From Ascochyta rabiei (Eukaryota; Ascomycota; Dothideomycetes; Pleosporales; Didymellaceae), in contig NC_082425.1 of assembly GCF_004011695.2 (NCBI RefSeq), positions 744,001-808,000 of the forward strand: 64,000 nt of DNA, in the 5' to 3' direction. The notes under the pieces were generated by a model. That model ran no database searches and was not told where the DNA came from. It worked only from the letters and a program-made list of their open reading frames with translations. A program made the position numbers and the translations under genes. Shown one piece after another: positions 24,101-36,451 of the stretch. The number at the start of each line of letters is the position of its first letter. Within the stretch, counting starts at the first letter, position 1.

Positions 24101-27100
24101 TGTGGCTGGATTGGACGGGATTCTTCGTAAAGACAGTTGACGACTCGTGGAAATGTCGCCGGAGAGAGTGACCGCTGAACACCTGAAAGAGTGAAGTTAT
24201 TCAGCGAAAGAAGGCGGATTGACAAAGTCCTGCTGGTTGCGGTGGAGAGACAGTCGGGAGGCGTGGGGATGGGAGGTAAATGAGATGGCTGAACCCTAGC
24301 ACACACAGCCGGGGGCCATTCGCGAACCCACCCGCCATGGAACGAGTCGTCGGTGGTAGCGTGGGCTTGTTCAAGACGGTGCCAAACGTCGTGGCTTGTC
24401 CAGAGACAGGCGCGGGAAAGCATGCGTGACCCCGAATGGCAAGACCTTAGCCAGACTCGGCCAGCCGTGCACCAATCGGACGCAGCCTGTGCCTGATCGT
24501 CAGGGCGCTTACCACGCACGCCTTGTCATGTAGCCCACACGCTATCGGGACACCTCCAAAAGCAGCGTAACTCGTAACTTACGACCAGCATGTGGCCGAT
24601 CGAGAGTCGACTTGTTTTTGTGGTCCCCAGAAGCCGCAGAGATTTCAACGGGAACGAGGGTGCGAGGCAAACGAGGCAACACCTCGGGCGCGTTGGTCCA
24701 AGGCCACCGGCGCGTTGGTCCAAGGCCACCGGCGCGTTGGTCCAAGGCCACCGGCGCCTTCGTCCAAGGCCACCACCTGAGATGCCGGCGATCCGATTGT
24801 CTGGTTGGCAGATGTTGGGACCAAGAATCGACTTCTGTGAGTCTAGAATCGAGCAACACCACTCTCCAAGCTGGTTTGGTAGCAACAACAGGCACCAGGA
24901 AGCCCGCGGCGAGCCTAGCAGTCGGCCTTGGGCATCTGCAATTCCACCTGCAATTCCACCTGCAAAGCCTCCCCTCCCGGCCTTGGAAAGGGGCTGTGGT
25001 TTCGTGCCGGATTTTCTGGTCCCCTGCCCGTGCATGGCACGCATGCATGCAGACCGACATGGTTTTCAGCCTAGTCAAATCGATGCACTTGGATGAGAAA
25101 ACGACTGTTCTTCTGCTGAAAACAGCGTCCTGGGCGGTGTCAGGAGCGGAAGCTCTCCAAGACAAGCGCCATGCCGGCGCAGCGCTGTCGCTTTGTCTTG
25201 AACCACTCGCGCCGAGCTCATATCCACAAGTAATTTCCTTCGCCCACCAACCACAACCATGCCGCCCCAACATGAGATGCAAGATGAGATCAATAAAGGC
25301 TGGAAATGCGCGTCATCTTCTTTGTCCACTGTCTGCTCCCCCGCCAACCGCGTCGACTGCCATGCCAGGCTTGGACTGTGCAGCTCCGCACTGCGACTAG
25401 AGGTGTGCTCGACGCCGTGGCACGTCAAATCTCTGTGCACCGCGCAAAGGCCAAGACATTGCTGTGCACTATATGCGCCCACACCTGTCTCGTGATTTCG
25501 CTTTTTTGCGCCCGACAGCTTGTGTTGAGGGGAAACAAGAGGAAGGCTTCAAGCAACAAGCAAGAACATGGTCACGTGCATTCACAAATCCACAAGGACC
25601 ATGTGCAAGTCTGCCCGACCATGCCAACCAACACTTATCTTTGCTTCGTCACCATCAGAGCTTAGATCGCTATGTCCCCACCGCTCCAACAATGCGCACG
25701 CTCTTCCCTCCGTTAACAGCTGCTGTGCCACGCGTCTTGACGGCGTCGTCAGCACGTGAAGGCGAAGCTGATGTTGTCCTTCCCCACACGCATACGCATT
25801 ACCGTCGTATCTGATCACAATGGAGACTGGCGGACCGCTTCGTTCCCTGGTTTGCACAGCCTGGATCGCTTCCGGCCTTGGAGGAAATCCAAGCTGCCTG
25901 AGCTGTGTACGCTACATACTCAGCCACTACATGTGCTGGAGGCTATAGCCCTTGTCGTCCACCACGCGTCGAATCTCGCAGCATCATCGTTCTTTACATG
26001 GACAGACTCACGCTCAATCTGCCTGAACCTGGGCATGTGAGCTGGTTGACGGGAAATATACCGCCGACAACTTATCAAAGACGCCCGTGTCGAAGCAAGC
26101 GGTGGATCGGTGTAGTGTGACCTCACCTGTCAGGACCACACAAGTGTAGCCACAGATCCTTGCGCTGCTAGACCTGCACGTTCAATTATATGTGTAACAA
26201 CATGCTCAGACGCTCAATACACTCATGGGATGTTAGTACTGCGAGCGACAATCTTGACACCGCCGGAGCCGTGCATCCCTCTTGTGACACGGGCTGCAAC
26301 ACGTCAACTTCGTCCACTACTAAAGAGCTTCAGCTGTGAAGATGTCTGTCCTACCCCATGGGATCAGACGTCTGACGTGACCCACATGCCGATCTTTCTG
26401 CATGCCTCGGAGCCCTAAGCGGGAGGCTGGCTGACAGACGATTCTGTCACCTAGTTCTCTGCTGATTTCATTCAAAATACCTCAAGCGCAACCATGTTCC
26501 GCTCAAAATGGCCAACAGTTACCTTTCTTGTTCAGCACAAAGCCTCGTCCCATTAGAGATGAACCGTACGGTATAAATGCTCTGTACCATGTCTTACGCA
26601 AGGAAACTAACCTGTAGAAAATTTACAATGGTAATTTGATCGATCCGTCACACCCTCAAGATATGATCAGTGAACGGTCATCCAGCACATCCCCTGAGCC
26701 GCTGCTACTGACTCAAACACATTCCGAGTTGCTCCATGCCCATCCGGAAGGTACCTGTAGACCCAACCCAGCAGACCGGTTTCCATGTAAGCACTGCCCA
26801 GAAAACATGTTTTATCCCCTCGGAGCAAAAAGGTCACAGGTTCCATTGGCTAGCAGCCGGGCACTGTCAGAGCCGGGCAGTATTGCTAATCTTCAATTGG
26901 TGTATCCGATGCATACACGTCGTTGAACTACAGGCGCTATTCTCCGTCTCACAAGGATCCTGGAACCTATCAGGACCTGACGCTTATCGCGATTAGAGTT
27001 CTACTACACGCTCAGAGCTTCAGAGTCTCAGACACGCACGACCTCGTTACGATGGATTCTCGAGACGAAGATACATGCAGACCACCATGCATTGATCCTC

Positions 27101-28804
27101 TCTGCGTGGAGCGTGTGACAAGTTCGCACCATTCATACACCCATCCTACTGTCTTGATCGAGCAACCAGGTACGCAACCTCGGATTCGCAACACTCCGAC
27201 GCACCCGGCTTCCAAGCATCGATTCGGAGCCTAGACGTGTACTCTCTGCGGCTGTCCCAAGTAAATACGTCATGCCTTGCGATGATGATCCTTCCAGCCA
27301 ACAGAGCCGGTTCGACTGATGACATCCACCCCAGCCTCTTCCCACCTCGAGCACTTACATCTGCACTTTCAACTGACCCTAGCGGGCGCTTCCAGCGGGA
27401 GTGTCAGACGGCCACAGCCACGGCTCGACGAGCGGCCGCGGCCCGTCGCCGGCGTGAAGGGGAGTGAGGGTATGGCTACCGCTCGCCGGGACGGGCCTCG
27501 TTGCTGACGAGTCCTCGGTGGCTGCATGTCGTTCACCGAATGCGGTGTTGCATGCGTCCTAGGCAGGGTGTCAGGCCACAAACGGATCAACGCAGGGGTG
27601 GGGATATACCTTGTCAGTGGGCTCGAGGTATGTTGATTGGCCTTGTACCGGAGTAGAGCATCTTGAACTTGTACCTGGAATAACGAGCAAAGGCAGTCAA
27701 GGTACAGGTGCACATGAGTAAGCTCACTTCCAGAATACGATTTGGTCGAGTGAGCAAATCCACAGCTAACATAAGCCAGAGCCTGATACCACAGCACGTC
27801 TAGGTCTGACCCTGGGCGGTAGCGTGTCAAGACAGAACGTGGCAGCTCGTGCTAGGCACGTTATTCGATGGTGACACGAGCCATCGATTGTGGACACTTG
27901 CACTGAAGCGCCGCTCGCGCCGCTCGCGCCGCCAAAACACGTCCAACGTCTCGTAGCGTCTTAGGAGTTGATGTTCGGCATGCCGAGCGGGAGCTTCGGG
28001 ACATTTACTGGGGTGTACGGGTGGCGTGAATGTCGGTGTGCTCGTGCTAATCTGTAAGGCTAGCGCCGCCAGCGAACATTCGAGCGACATGTGTTTCCAT
28101 TAGCCTGTTCGAGTAGATTAGCAGCACCGAGGGGTTTCGAGCCGATCGGTCTGATTTCATGTGCGCTTCGCAAAGTCAAGGTCACGGATTGCAACTACAG
28201 TCATGTGGATTCATCTAACGAGATTTGGCAATTAGACACGAGCCTACAGCTGATGGAATATCATCATAGAAACACTAGAAAATAATGGATAGATGAGCTT
28301 TTTTCATGACTCGAAATATACCGCAACAAAAAACTGGGCTTTTCGGCGATATCAGGGTATAGAAAAACACCCCAGACTCCAATGACAGAAACCCGCAATC
28401 CCACTTCTGAAACAAAGACGTGTCTTTCGGAGCTCTAACAAGCAATGGCTAGCTTCAAAGAGTGCGGGTGTGTGTTTGGCAAGGCTATACTGAAAGTCTC
28501 CAAGCGAACTATGCAATGCTTTACATCCCTACTCAAACAAGCCATGACCCTCCGATGAAATTCGGCAGAGGTACGCGATCAAGAAAGTGAAGTGTTCACC
28601 TTCGCGAGTAAGACTTTTATGGCGATTTTGAACCGTCGGTGCAGGGCGGAATGCTATGGCGCCCTTTGAGGACCGATCCGTTTCAGTTCCATTTCACTTT
28701 AGATCGTTAGCTAGCTGCATCAACGGACGAGACCCGATATGAGTGACCAATTCTGAGCCTTCAACGAGTACAGAATAACTGTAGAAAGGAACACACCTGA
28801 CGAC
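24101..28804. other. 4.7 kb gene desert
   Basis: Promoter of the thaumatin-like gene at its left edge, then no recognisable gene. Open frames (for example 24542-25282 minus, 25306-25665 plus, 27369-27830 minus) overlap each other on both strands and have no domain or splice support. A 22-bp tandem repeat lies at 24687-24774. It may be lineage-specific or degraded sequence. Confidence 0.4.
24687..24774. repeat. 22-bp tandem repeat x4
   Basis: Four head-to-tail copies of GGCGCGTTGGTCCAAGGCC plus ACC; the fourth has two substitutions. It keeps long open frames on both strands by lacking stops. Confidence 0.9.
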
Positions 28805-29607
28805 TTACAAGACTAGTGATGCGTTTCTCGGGACGTGTCCGGGGAAGCCACTACGAGATGTCGGGTCAGCTATCGTGATCTGCCTGCCCTCCGGGTCAAG
28901 CTTGTAACCCTGGATACGATTTGGGTACTTGTAGAGGCTGACTGTAGTACCGATTGTGCGTCGAGGAGTTCGTGACTCAAGTGGTGCCGATAGTGGCAGG
29001 GGCATACGGATAGGAGAATCGACTCACTTGATACCATAACCGTAATCTCTACAAGAGCCGTTAGCAAGATTCAACACTTGCATCCGATCAAAGGCAGGCA
29101 GCTTACGAGGTGAATATGAACCTCGCTTTCTCGTTCAGTGCCATGGGTTTGACTGTTTCATTGGGGTCCTCGGATTTGAACTCGCCAGTAATCCCTTTAT
29201 CCCAGCCTGATGGAGAAGCATGGGTCAGTGGAAGTCACCGTCCACGCAGAGACATGTATGCATGAAAATGCATAAAACAGGCCCTTGAAGAGCATACCTT
29301 TCATGACACGTCCCATACCGATGACTGTGACGGTATCGCCACGGCCTATTGATGTGTCGAATCTAACCAAGCAGTTAGTGTGAAGCCTTATGCTCGAAAA
29401 CCTGCTGGTCGTAAGAGCAACACTGAACTTACCGTTGACCTTTCTTATCTGGTCCATCCTCATTGGCGATCCACCCTGCGATTCATCAGGCGTCGTCTTA
29501 GCAGATATGAAATTTGTGTTACCTGTGTACTCAATAGCTACCTCGTCATACTTCTTGACGAGCTGTTGATCGTCCCCCGGCCTGAGTATGATCTTCTTGA
29601 TGCCCAT
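28805..29607 (-). CDS. FKBP-type peptidyl-prolyl isomerase (FKBP12-like)
   Basis: Cytosolic prolyl isomerase of the FK506-binding family. Exons 29607-29523, 29475-29433, 29362-29298, 29206-29107, 29048-29028 and 28850-28805 give 119 aa. Motifs: KKIILRPGDD, EVAIEYTGWIANEDGPDKKGQ, FDTSIGRGDTVTVIGMG, RVMKGWDKGI, LNEKARFIFTSDYGYG and GFPGHVPRNASLV. The pocket residues seen are the Phe-Asp of FDTS, the Trp of GWDKG and the Tyr of DYGYG. The TAA at 28805-28807 gives ...SLVL and loses the last strand. Splicing a 30-nt intron at 28779-28808 instead gives ...SLVF plus a tail ending at 28694 (146 aa) and restores the usual Phe. Exon 5 is only 21 nt. Either the end is mis-modelled by me or the gene is starting to decay. 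Confidence 0.75.
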
Positions 29608-31548
29608 AATGTACAACGAAGAAAGCAGTTATAGTGAGTGCAATGATGCGTGTGCTATCAAGGATGCTAGCAATGAATTGATGCTGAGTTGAGCGTGTGA
29701 CACGACGACCAGTGTGGCTGTTAGATCTGCTCCTTCTTTGGGGTCATGGAAGGCGCGTATATGTATTAGAGTTAGGGAAGGAAGGGGCGAAGATCTACTT
29801 CAGTGACGACGACAGAGCTTGGCTTTAAGCAGTCTGGGGGGTAAGCGCGAGAAGGCATGGCTGAGAGGCTCTGTGTGCTCTGCGGTTGAGCTTGGACACC
29901 ATGCCTACTTAAACCGGGCACATTCTAGGTATAGCGGAAAGGTAGTAGGACGAGTTGGCTTACTGCATTGTAGCCAGCAATCCTCGGGCCTTCACCGATG
30001 CACCTGTTTCACATCCTTACACTGAGATGTGACCGCGGTCGGAGAGCCACAGCCGCTCCTAGGGCCTGTCCGTCGCTCGGGGAGCGGTGCCCGACCTCCA
30101 GGCCCGTGGAGAGGTCGGAAGTGATGCCGGTCTAGCCCCCAGGATCTGCTGGTCATGTTCAGGCATCCTGGTTGACACGCGATCTAAGCTGCACCAGTCA
30201 ACATAGTTTGAACGATAGATACGTTCCTTTCCCGCGTCTGCCGGTCAAGGATTTTGCTTGCCGACCCGATTGGGCGCCAAAGTAAATGGCCTGTCTGAAG
30301 ACGGTTAGTACTGGATTGCTACCCTCTCTGAGGATCCACGAAGTACTGCAACGCGGGAATGCGATGTTTTATCGTTTGCAAAGCAAGGTGGGGTGGATCG
30401 GTGGGGTAAGATCCCAACATGACCTCGAAGTACGGTGATACAACATCTAAATTGCAAAGATGCGGTATGATCATTCGACAGACCATCCATCAGCAACGCG
30501 CTATCATTGAAGATGACAGCCGCGACAGGGGGGCAGGTTGCCGACCTGTCGTCTGTAGTCACACCAGGAAGGATCAGGCTGAAGCGCCGTCGGGCGCCAC
30601 AGGTTCCCGAACCTTTCAGGTGGTAATCAAACCGTGCGATTACCCAACGCCTCGACCTAGTGTTCAACTCACCCTAGCTCTCGAAGACACTTTCGAGTGA
30701 TGCTTGCACGCGGCTGTTCCTCCCTTCGTTTAGCCATGACCATGAGTGTGGCCCTTGGAAGCAGTCGCACTTCCGTTGTTCGCTATCATGTAATGACTGG
30801 AGGTTACACGAGCGCTTTTACGAATTTGACCGGTCAAGCTGGCATGCATCATATCGAAGAACGAAATGTGCAAGCGCTCATCTCCGTCACGCTGCGAATG
30901 TCCGCATCATAACTCAAGAGTTTTGGATACAATTTTTTTGTGAGTTTATCATTAGGCCGACACAGCATCAAGTGACGGTATAAGAAGTGGACCCAAGAAC
31001 CTAACCTTCGCTCAAAGCGAGTCCGTCTCACCAATCAGAGTTGAGGCGGGTCACATCCCGGATTCCGCACCGATTCCAGGTCCGCAACCGTAAATGGATG
31101 TTGCGTCCCTGCAGAAGCATTGATTATCGTGCTTCTCGCGGCAAGCATAAAATAACTAGCCTTTGCCATGTTGCGAGACAACAGCGATTTCGATTGCGGG
31201 GCGCTGGTCGCAGCTGCTTCACGTGCTTACTCTGTAATGCTGCAATCATCAGCTCACAGTACACGGCCTAGATATGCCACTAGGATCCTGGGCTGTGATT
31301 CGAAATACCAACAATGCTATCTTGTATCAAATGTTATCGCTGACGTAATCGCTTACAGCGCCAGGCTCTTGGAGCATCGACCGGCTGTTCATCAATAGGT
31401 GTCCTCGCTAGGCTGTCGGCCTTGCAATGCGTGCTGCAGCCACTGACAAGACAATCGTTGGAGCTCTTACAAACCCATTGCGCGGATGATGGCTCCGGGC
31501 AGCAGCCAGAGTAGATCTGTGAACTTTTGGCGGCGGCCATGAAGCTTT
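29608..31548. other. 1.9 kb intergenic with paired GC-rich hairpins
   Basis: FKBP promoter on the left, HIS2 3' flank on the right. No gene recognised. Two adjacent stem-loops lie at 30053-30118. Confidence 0.4.
30053..30118. other. Two adjacent stem-loops
   Basis: CCGCTCC (30053-30059) pairs with GGAGCGG (30081-30087). CCGACCTC (30091-30098), extended by CA, pairs with GAGGTCGG (30111-30118) around a short loop. Only three bases separate the two hairpins. Function unknown: structured RNA, protein-binding site or chance. Confidence 0.5.
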
Positions 31549-32530
31549 CTATGGTAGTTTCGACCAGAAAGGTAATTCTGCCAGTGCGGCCACGGCGATG
31601 GTGGAGAAGCCTGCACTGGGGAAGCGGCTATCTAACCGGTATCCACAGCCTCTGGTGGCAAAGTGTATCTTCTCGACTCCGGTCCTTTGAATATATTCCA
31701 ATAGGCGTGGATAGTTTGTACCAATTTGCTCGATGCCGTGGCTGTCGTCAGACAAGACAAAGCCACCTCCCATGCTTGAAAACATCTTCGTGACAGGCAG
31801 GCAAGGATACGGCTCGGCCAAGCCTTTGCGCAGCCCGGCGGAATTGAACTCCAGTAACCCGCCATAAGAAGCGATGTACTGAAGGTTGCGTTTCATCTTA
31901 TTCCACACGCCGTCCATGCCTTCGAACGCGGTATCTTTGTGATCGCTAAAGAGGCGTATGAGGTCGAAGTGACCCACGACAGGCGGCCGAAGTGCTTGCA
32001 GCATATCATACTGCTCATCGAAGTAGTCTTCGAAGAGCTTCTCGTCTGTGCCACCTGCTTTGACTCGAGCTTGCTCGTACATCGCACGGTCAAAGTCGAT
32101 AGGAATAGTGTGGGTATGGTGGATAGAGCCCATGAAGAAATCGAAGGTGTATTTGTGTAGGATGTCTTGGATGATGTCAAGGGATGACGGCCGTATCCAT
32201 TCGGATTCGAAAGCGATCAGAATCTGTATTTGGTTCGAATAACTATCTCGTAACCGAACAGCCTCAGTGTAGTAATCGTCGAAAAGCGTGACAAGACTCT
32301 CTTCAGTGTGGGAATCAGTCTGACGACCTGAGTTAGTATATCTCTGTGCGATGTGTAGTTCAAGACGGACGTACCTCTTCCGGGTAGAAGTCTACGAGTG
32401 CCCTTGGAATGTGCTCGGTCAGTGCAAAGCTGTGGAAGCCTTTAGCAATTGCTGCTTGAACCACCTCTTCCAAGTTATTCTTTGCATGACCACAGAACTG
32501 CCCTGAATGGCTATGGTGAGATTGCGGCAT
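31549..32530 (-). CDS. HIS2: Histidinol-phosphate phosphatase (PHP family)
   Basis: Removes phosphate from L-histidinol phosphate, the penultimate part of histidine synthesis, in the cytosol. Exons 32530-32375 and 32319-31549 give 308 aa (yeast His2 is 335). The N-terminus MPQSHHSHSGQFCGHA contains the PHP metal-binding HSHS motif. Further motifs are GFHSFALTEHIPRALVDFYPE, FESEWIRP, FFMGSIHHTHTIPIDFD, VGHFDLIRLF, LEFNSAG and VLSDDSHGIEQIG. The acceptor at 32320 was chosen because the closer AG at 32328 breaks the frame. The gene looks complete. Confidence 0.9.
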
Positions 32531-33181
32531 CTTTGGAGTGTAAAGTTAGCAACATGTACTGCGCTCAACCAGCAACAGAATATTTTCATGACTCCTCACG
32601 CCTACGGAAAAGCCATCAAATCAGTTGCAAACGTACGACAAACCGGGGAGCAGTCAACGCGAAAGCAAGAACTGTGTTGCACTAGATCTACTTACATCCA
32701 AACTTGTGTAAGATGGTTCCAAGTATACATTTACCAGATTGCAGCTCACATGTTGTATCGCAGGCGCGCCAGAAGCGTGCCGAACGATGACGTCAGCTAG
32801 ACCCCTAAACACCAAACCAGACTGGGAGCTCTAGCGCCGTGTACTCATTGCGACATCTGATCTGGTAGACAGGAGAAAGACTTGGGTTCTAAAACAGGAG
32901 AAAGATACGTAGAATACAGCAGCTACATTCCAATCTTGTGTTGAAGTAAGTCACACAAGTCTGACCTTTTTGACCTGACCAGGACAGCAGTCAATCCGTT
33001 CGATCCTATCATGGAAAAATGTCTGCTGACTCACTTCAAGCACGTATACTGCATTGAACAAAACTTCCAGCAAGGTCAGTGAATTATTCAACTCCATACT
33101 CCAACTATCGGGAACCCTTGCAGAGTCTAAAGAATTGCAAAGGGACAAGAAACACGTCAAATCACCGATAATTCTCCAAGA
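32531..33181. promoter_or_regulatory. Divergent promoter region, HIS2 and GGCT-like gene
   Basis: 651 bp between divergent starts. TGACTC at 33028-33033 matches the core of a Gcn4/CpcA-type general amino acid control site, but it is nearer the plus-strand gene, so control of HIS2 is uncertain. TGACGTCA-like TGACGTCAG occurs at 32789. No coding frame recognised. Confidence 0.4.
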
Positions 33182-33787
33182 ATGTCGCTCCAAGCCCCCT
33201 TAACCACAACCACAATCTACTTCGGCTACGGCTCCAACCTCTGGCTCCACCAAATGTCCATCCGATGCCCAACATCGCAGTACCTCGGGGTCGCACGGCT
33301 ACCACACTACACCTGGCTGATCAATGACCGGGGCTACGCCAATGTAGTCGAAGCGAACAAAACATCGGAAAGCTACTCAGACGAAGTCTATGGGCTCGTA
33401 TACGCTCTCCTTCCCGAAGACGAGAAGAGATTGGATCGCAACGAGGGGGTACCTGTGGCGTACACGAAGGAGCTGATTCCTTGCGACTTTTGGCCCTCAA
33501 CTACCCATGAGAAGGCGAACACGAGTCTGCCACCCTTCGAGACGAGGGACATGCTAGTGTATATCGACCGGAACCGGACCATGCCGGACAAGCCGCGGGA
33601 GGAGTACGTGTATAGGATGAACCAGGGGATCCAGGATGCAGTGGAGAGGGGTGTGCCGGAGGAATATGTCAGAGACGTCATGAGGAAGTTTATTCCGGAA
33701 GGGGATAAGGATGCAGAGAACACGATTAGAGAATATGCAAAGACGCAAGCGGCGCAGTTCAAAGACGAGAGTGGGGTGTTTGAGTGA
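33182..33787 (+). CDS. Gamma-glutamylcyclotransferase-like protein
   Basis: A 201-aa intronless protein of the GGCT fold. The substrate-binding signature TIYFGYGSNLWLHQM is at residues 11-25. GVARLPHYTWLINDRGYANVV follows, then YGLVYALLPEDEKRLDRNEGVP, which holds the catalytic Glu, and YTKELIPCDF. The helical tail (EEYVRDVMRKFIPEG) is typical of filamentous fungal members. The family converts gamma-glutamyl amino acids or related amides to 5-oxoproline and takes part in glutathione turnover; the fungal substrate is not fixed by the sequence. Confidence 0.88.
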   Translation: MSLQAPLTTTTIYFGYGSNLWLHQMSIRCPTSQYLGVARLPHYTWLINDRGYANVVEANKTSESYSDEVYGLVYALLPEDEKRLDRNEGVPVAYTKELIPCDFWPSTTHEKANTSLPPFETRDMLVYIDRNRTMPDKPREEYVYRMNQGIQDAVERGVPEEYVRDVMRKFIPEGDKDAENTIREYAKTQAAQFKDESGVFE

Positions 33788-34145
33788 GGCGTTCAAGGTA
33801 TGCTAAAAAGCTTCACGATGCAGGGTTCTTGTCAGAAGGACAACGAGTCTATTGACTCAAGACTAGGTTTGTCGCAAATATTCAAAGCGACCTCAGATTA
33901 TGTCCACAATATCTCAGATCTCAGGAGTGATTGTGCAATAGACCCCAATTATCCTACCCCAGAGCCGTCGATCCTGACCGCCATCGACATCCGCTTTCGG
34001 TATCCAAAACATTGTAGATTTAAGCTCCCTCACGAGCCTTGCGGTAGCCGGCCTATAAAACGAACCGATCAGTGGGGGTTGCGGTACTTTTGCTAAATCG
34101 AGCATCAGACACTGCGTAGGGCGACAAAGAAGGGGATGAATGACG
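33788..34145. other. Convergent 3' flanks
   Basis: 358 bp between converging genes; nothing recognised. A TATAAAA at 34054 is isolated. Confidence 0.5.
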
Positions 34146-35346
34146 CTAGAAGTCATCAGACTGATGTCTACGCACCTCCTGCTCAACCTGCAGTTGCTCA
34201 ATAATCGGTACCAATTCCGCTAGGATCTCGTATGCCTTCTTGTGATATTCGAGCTGGGCGCCGACGAGGTCGGCGAGGTTACGAAGAGGCTCGGGTGTGT
34301 CCAGGACCTATGCTGTGTTAGCCTCTGTGTTTGCACCATCGTTGTGGCTCATGTGACTGGGTTTTCGTACGTTCTTCATGACACCAACGGCTTCCTCCGT
34401 CTGGCCAACAAACTCATCCTCAGCCTGCTCGATCTTAGCACGAGCCTCCTCGCTCAAGTCCTCCTCGCCAGTGCCGTTCTTGCGACCCGCCTGACCGGGC
34501 AGAGTGAAAGCACCACCCTTGGCGTTGGCCTTGGTGGCATCCAGGCTCAGTCTCGAGTTCTCGACCTGCTTGCGAGCACGTGTTGCGAACTGAATATTGG
34601 TGTTGAGGGTTGTGCTCCAGCCAGCCAGAAACCTGCTCTGAATTTGGGCGTCCTGTGCCAGACGCGCCTCTCCAACCTTCTCACTGGCGATGGCATACTT
34701 CTCGAGGGCAGTAGCCAGGGGGTCCTCGCTAGAGCCGGACTGCTCGGCGGTAAGCATGTGCGAGCTATTGAGGGACGCGCGAGCAACGGCATGGCTGAAC
34801 GTCTTGGGCTGGGGCTTTGCGGAAGGAGGCGCAGTGAGGGCGGCCTGAGCCTCTGCGGGGGAGGTCGCGCTCGACAGGAGGTTGACCTTCTCTGAAACGG
34901 TGCGCCCAAGATCGTTGAAGGACTCGCGGAGGTTGGCAGGGTAGTCATAGGCTTCGTTGGAGTATTGCGAGGTGACCTGGAGCATGGTCGTGTGCACCTT
35001 CTTCAGCGCATCGACGCGCTTTTCGAGCTCGATGTAGTCTGGGGGGAGCTGGGTCTATCACACCGCACATCAGCACCAGCTCACGCTTTCGTTGCCGGAG
35101 AGCCCGCAAGCTTATCGAGAGCTGCTACGGGCATCTTCCGGAAGTGATCGCACCTTCTCCTCGGCCTGACCAAGCTGCTCCTTGACATACTGCTGTGTTC
35201 TGGCAGCGAAGGGTGTGAAGGAAGCACTAAGGGCCTCTTGTCAGCCTATCTGTTATTGCGCAATGCTGTGACAACACAATGGTGGAAGCGCCAGCAACGT
35301 ACCCGAAGCTCTTTCCGAAAGCCGAGATCTTGCCAAGGTTATCCAT
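34146..35346 (-). CDS. GVP36: BAR-domain protein (Gvp36-like)
   Basis: Membrane-curvature protein of the Golgi-vesicle/endocytic BAR family. Exons 35346-35303, 35226-35154, 35054-34371 and 34307-34146 give 320 aa. Residues 1-39 form the amphipathic start (MDNLGKISAFGKSFG, then RTQQYVKEQLGQAEEK). LPPDYIELEKRVDALKKVHTTM opens the BAR helices. The middle has ALEKYAIASEKVGEARLAQD and a long helix with RFLAGWSTTLNTNIQFA, TRARKQVENSRLSLDATKA and AEDEFVGQTEEAVGVMKN. The last exon has LRNLADLVGAQLEYHKKAYEIL. This is the gene order of helices in fungal Gvp36-type proteins. The acceptor at 35055 was preferred over one 6 nt away. Confidence 0.85.
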
Positions 35347-36451
35347 GGTGACGTACGTGTGTATAGACAAGCAAGTGTGGGTATCAAATGGGCGTTGTCA
35401 AAGTGTTGTTGCTGTTGCTTGGGGGCTTGCATGTGCGCTGAGGCCTCCGCGACTGCGGCTTCCGCTTAGTGCCGGATCCCTGCATACCACTAGCCGGATT
35501 GGGAGGGGACATGCAAGTGATGAAGCAACCCCAGCCAAGCTGTTAGGATGCCGCTTTCTAGAACCGTCTGCTATACGACATGTCCAAACATCTTGGGAGT
35601 CACTGCGTCCTGGTCCAACAAACGCGTCACACGATCGATAGCTGTCGGGTCACTGCAGCAGATGCTGAACGTCCTGTTGGCATGATAGATAATTCCATCC
35701 TGTCTGAAGCCCCGACATGGCCATCCAAATGCACAGAGACATATCATGTGGTGCTGTACCGACACGTCCTTTGGCTGGTTATTGACTTCGTAGGCTGCTG
35801 GGGAGCAGCAGCGGGTTACCGATCACTATCAGAGGGCATCGTGAAAATCGTCTCCTTCCTGTCCCAGCCTCGTTGTATACAGAGGATACATGTCCTATCA
35901 TCGAGACCATCCAATGCCTCCAGGTGCTCCACAAGTCCCTTGCAGCCGCGCTCAAGTCCGTTCAATGTCAGCTAGCGATTCGGTCTAAGCTGAATGAACG
36001 TCAAAACTAGCATCCTACTTTAGTTGCAGTACGATCAGCGTAAATTACATGACGGGATTAGTCCGCTCGATTTTCCTGCTTTTGTGCAAGTTCGCTGCAA
36101 GATTGTGCTACACAAGTGCTGTTGTGCAGCGTGTGATGCAGCACGCGACGGGCTGTGCCAGGTGTGTCGTCCGACGTGTCACAAGACGCCCCTCGGGATT
36201 CAACCTGCAACGACAGGTAGACACAGCAGGGTTGGGTATCGTTGAGTAGATCATTTCAGGGGCTCTACTAAGTCTGCAGCCGCAGCTGTTCATAGTTCGG
36301 AGGCTCAACGGAACGTGAATCTCATGACGTTGACTGCTATGTGGGCCTTTGGAACGCCTCTTCTCCCTTGTTTGTCGGCCAGAACGTAAGTGATGGTGTA
36401 TCGGCCGGGATGTCCTGGTGATGGAAGCTCGTCATATTGTCCAGGCCGTAA
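35347..36451. other. 1.1 kb intergenic
   Basis: Promoter of the BAR gene, then the 3' flank of a minus-strand Zn2Cys6 gene. No coding frame recognised. Confidence 0.45.

Noticed and set aside
22928..24130. 400-codon frame on the plus strand
   Set aside because: Gly/Leu/Val-rich shadow exactly antisense to the thaumatin-like gene, which has a signal peptide and conserved Cys.
24542..25282. 246-codon minus-strand frame and overlapping plus-strand frames around the 22-bp repeat
   Set aside because: The repeat keeps all frames open; protein composition (ALDQRAGGLGPT repeats) is only the repeat translated.
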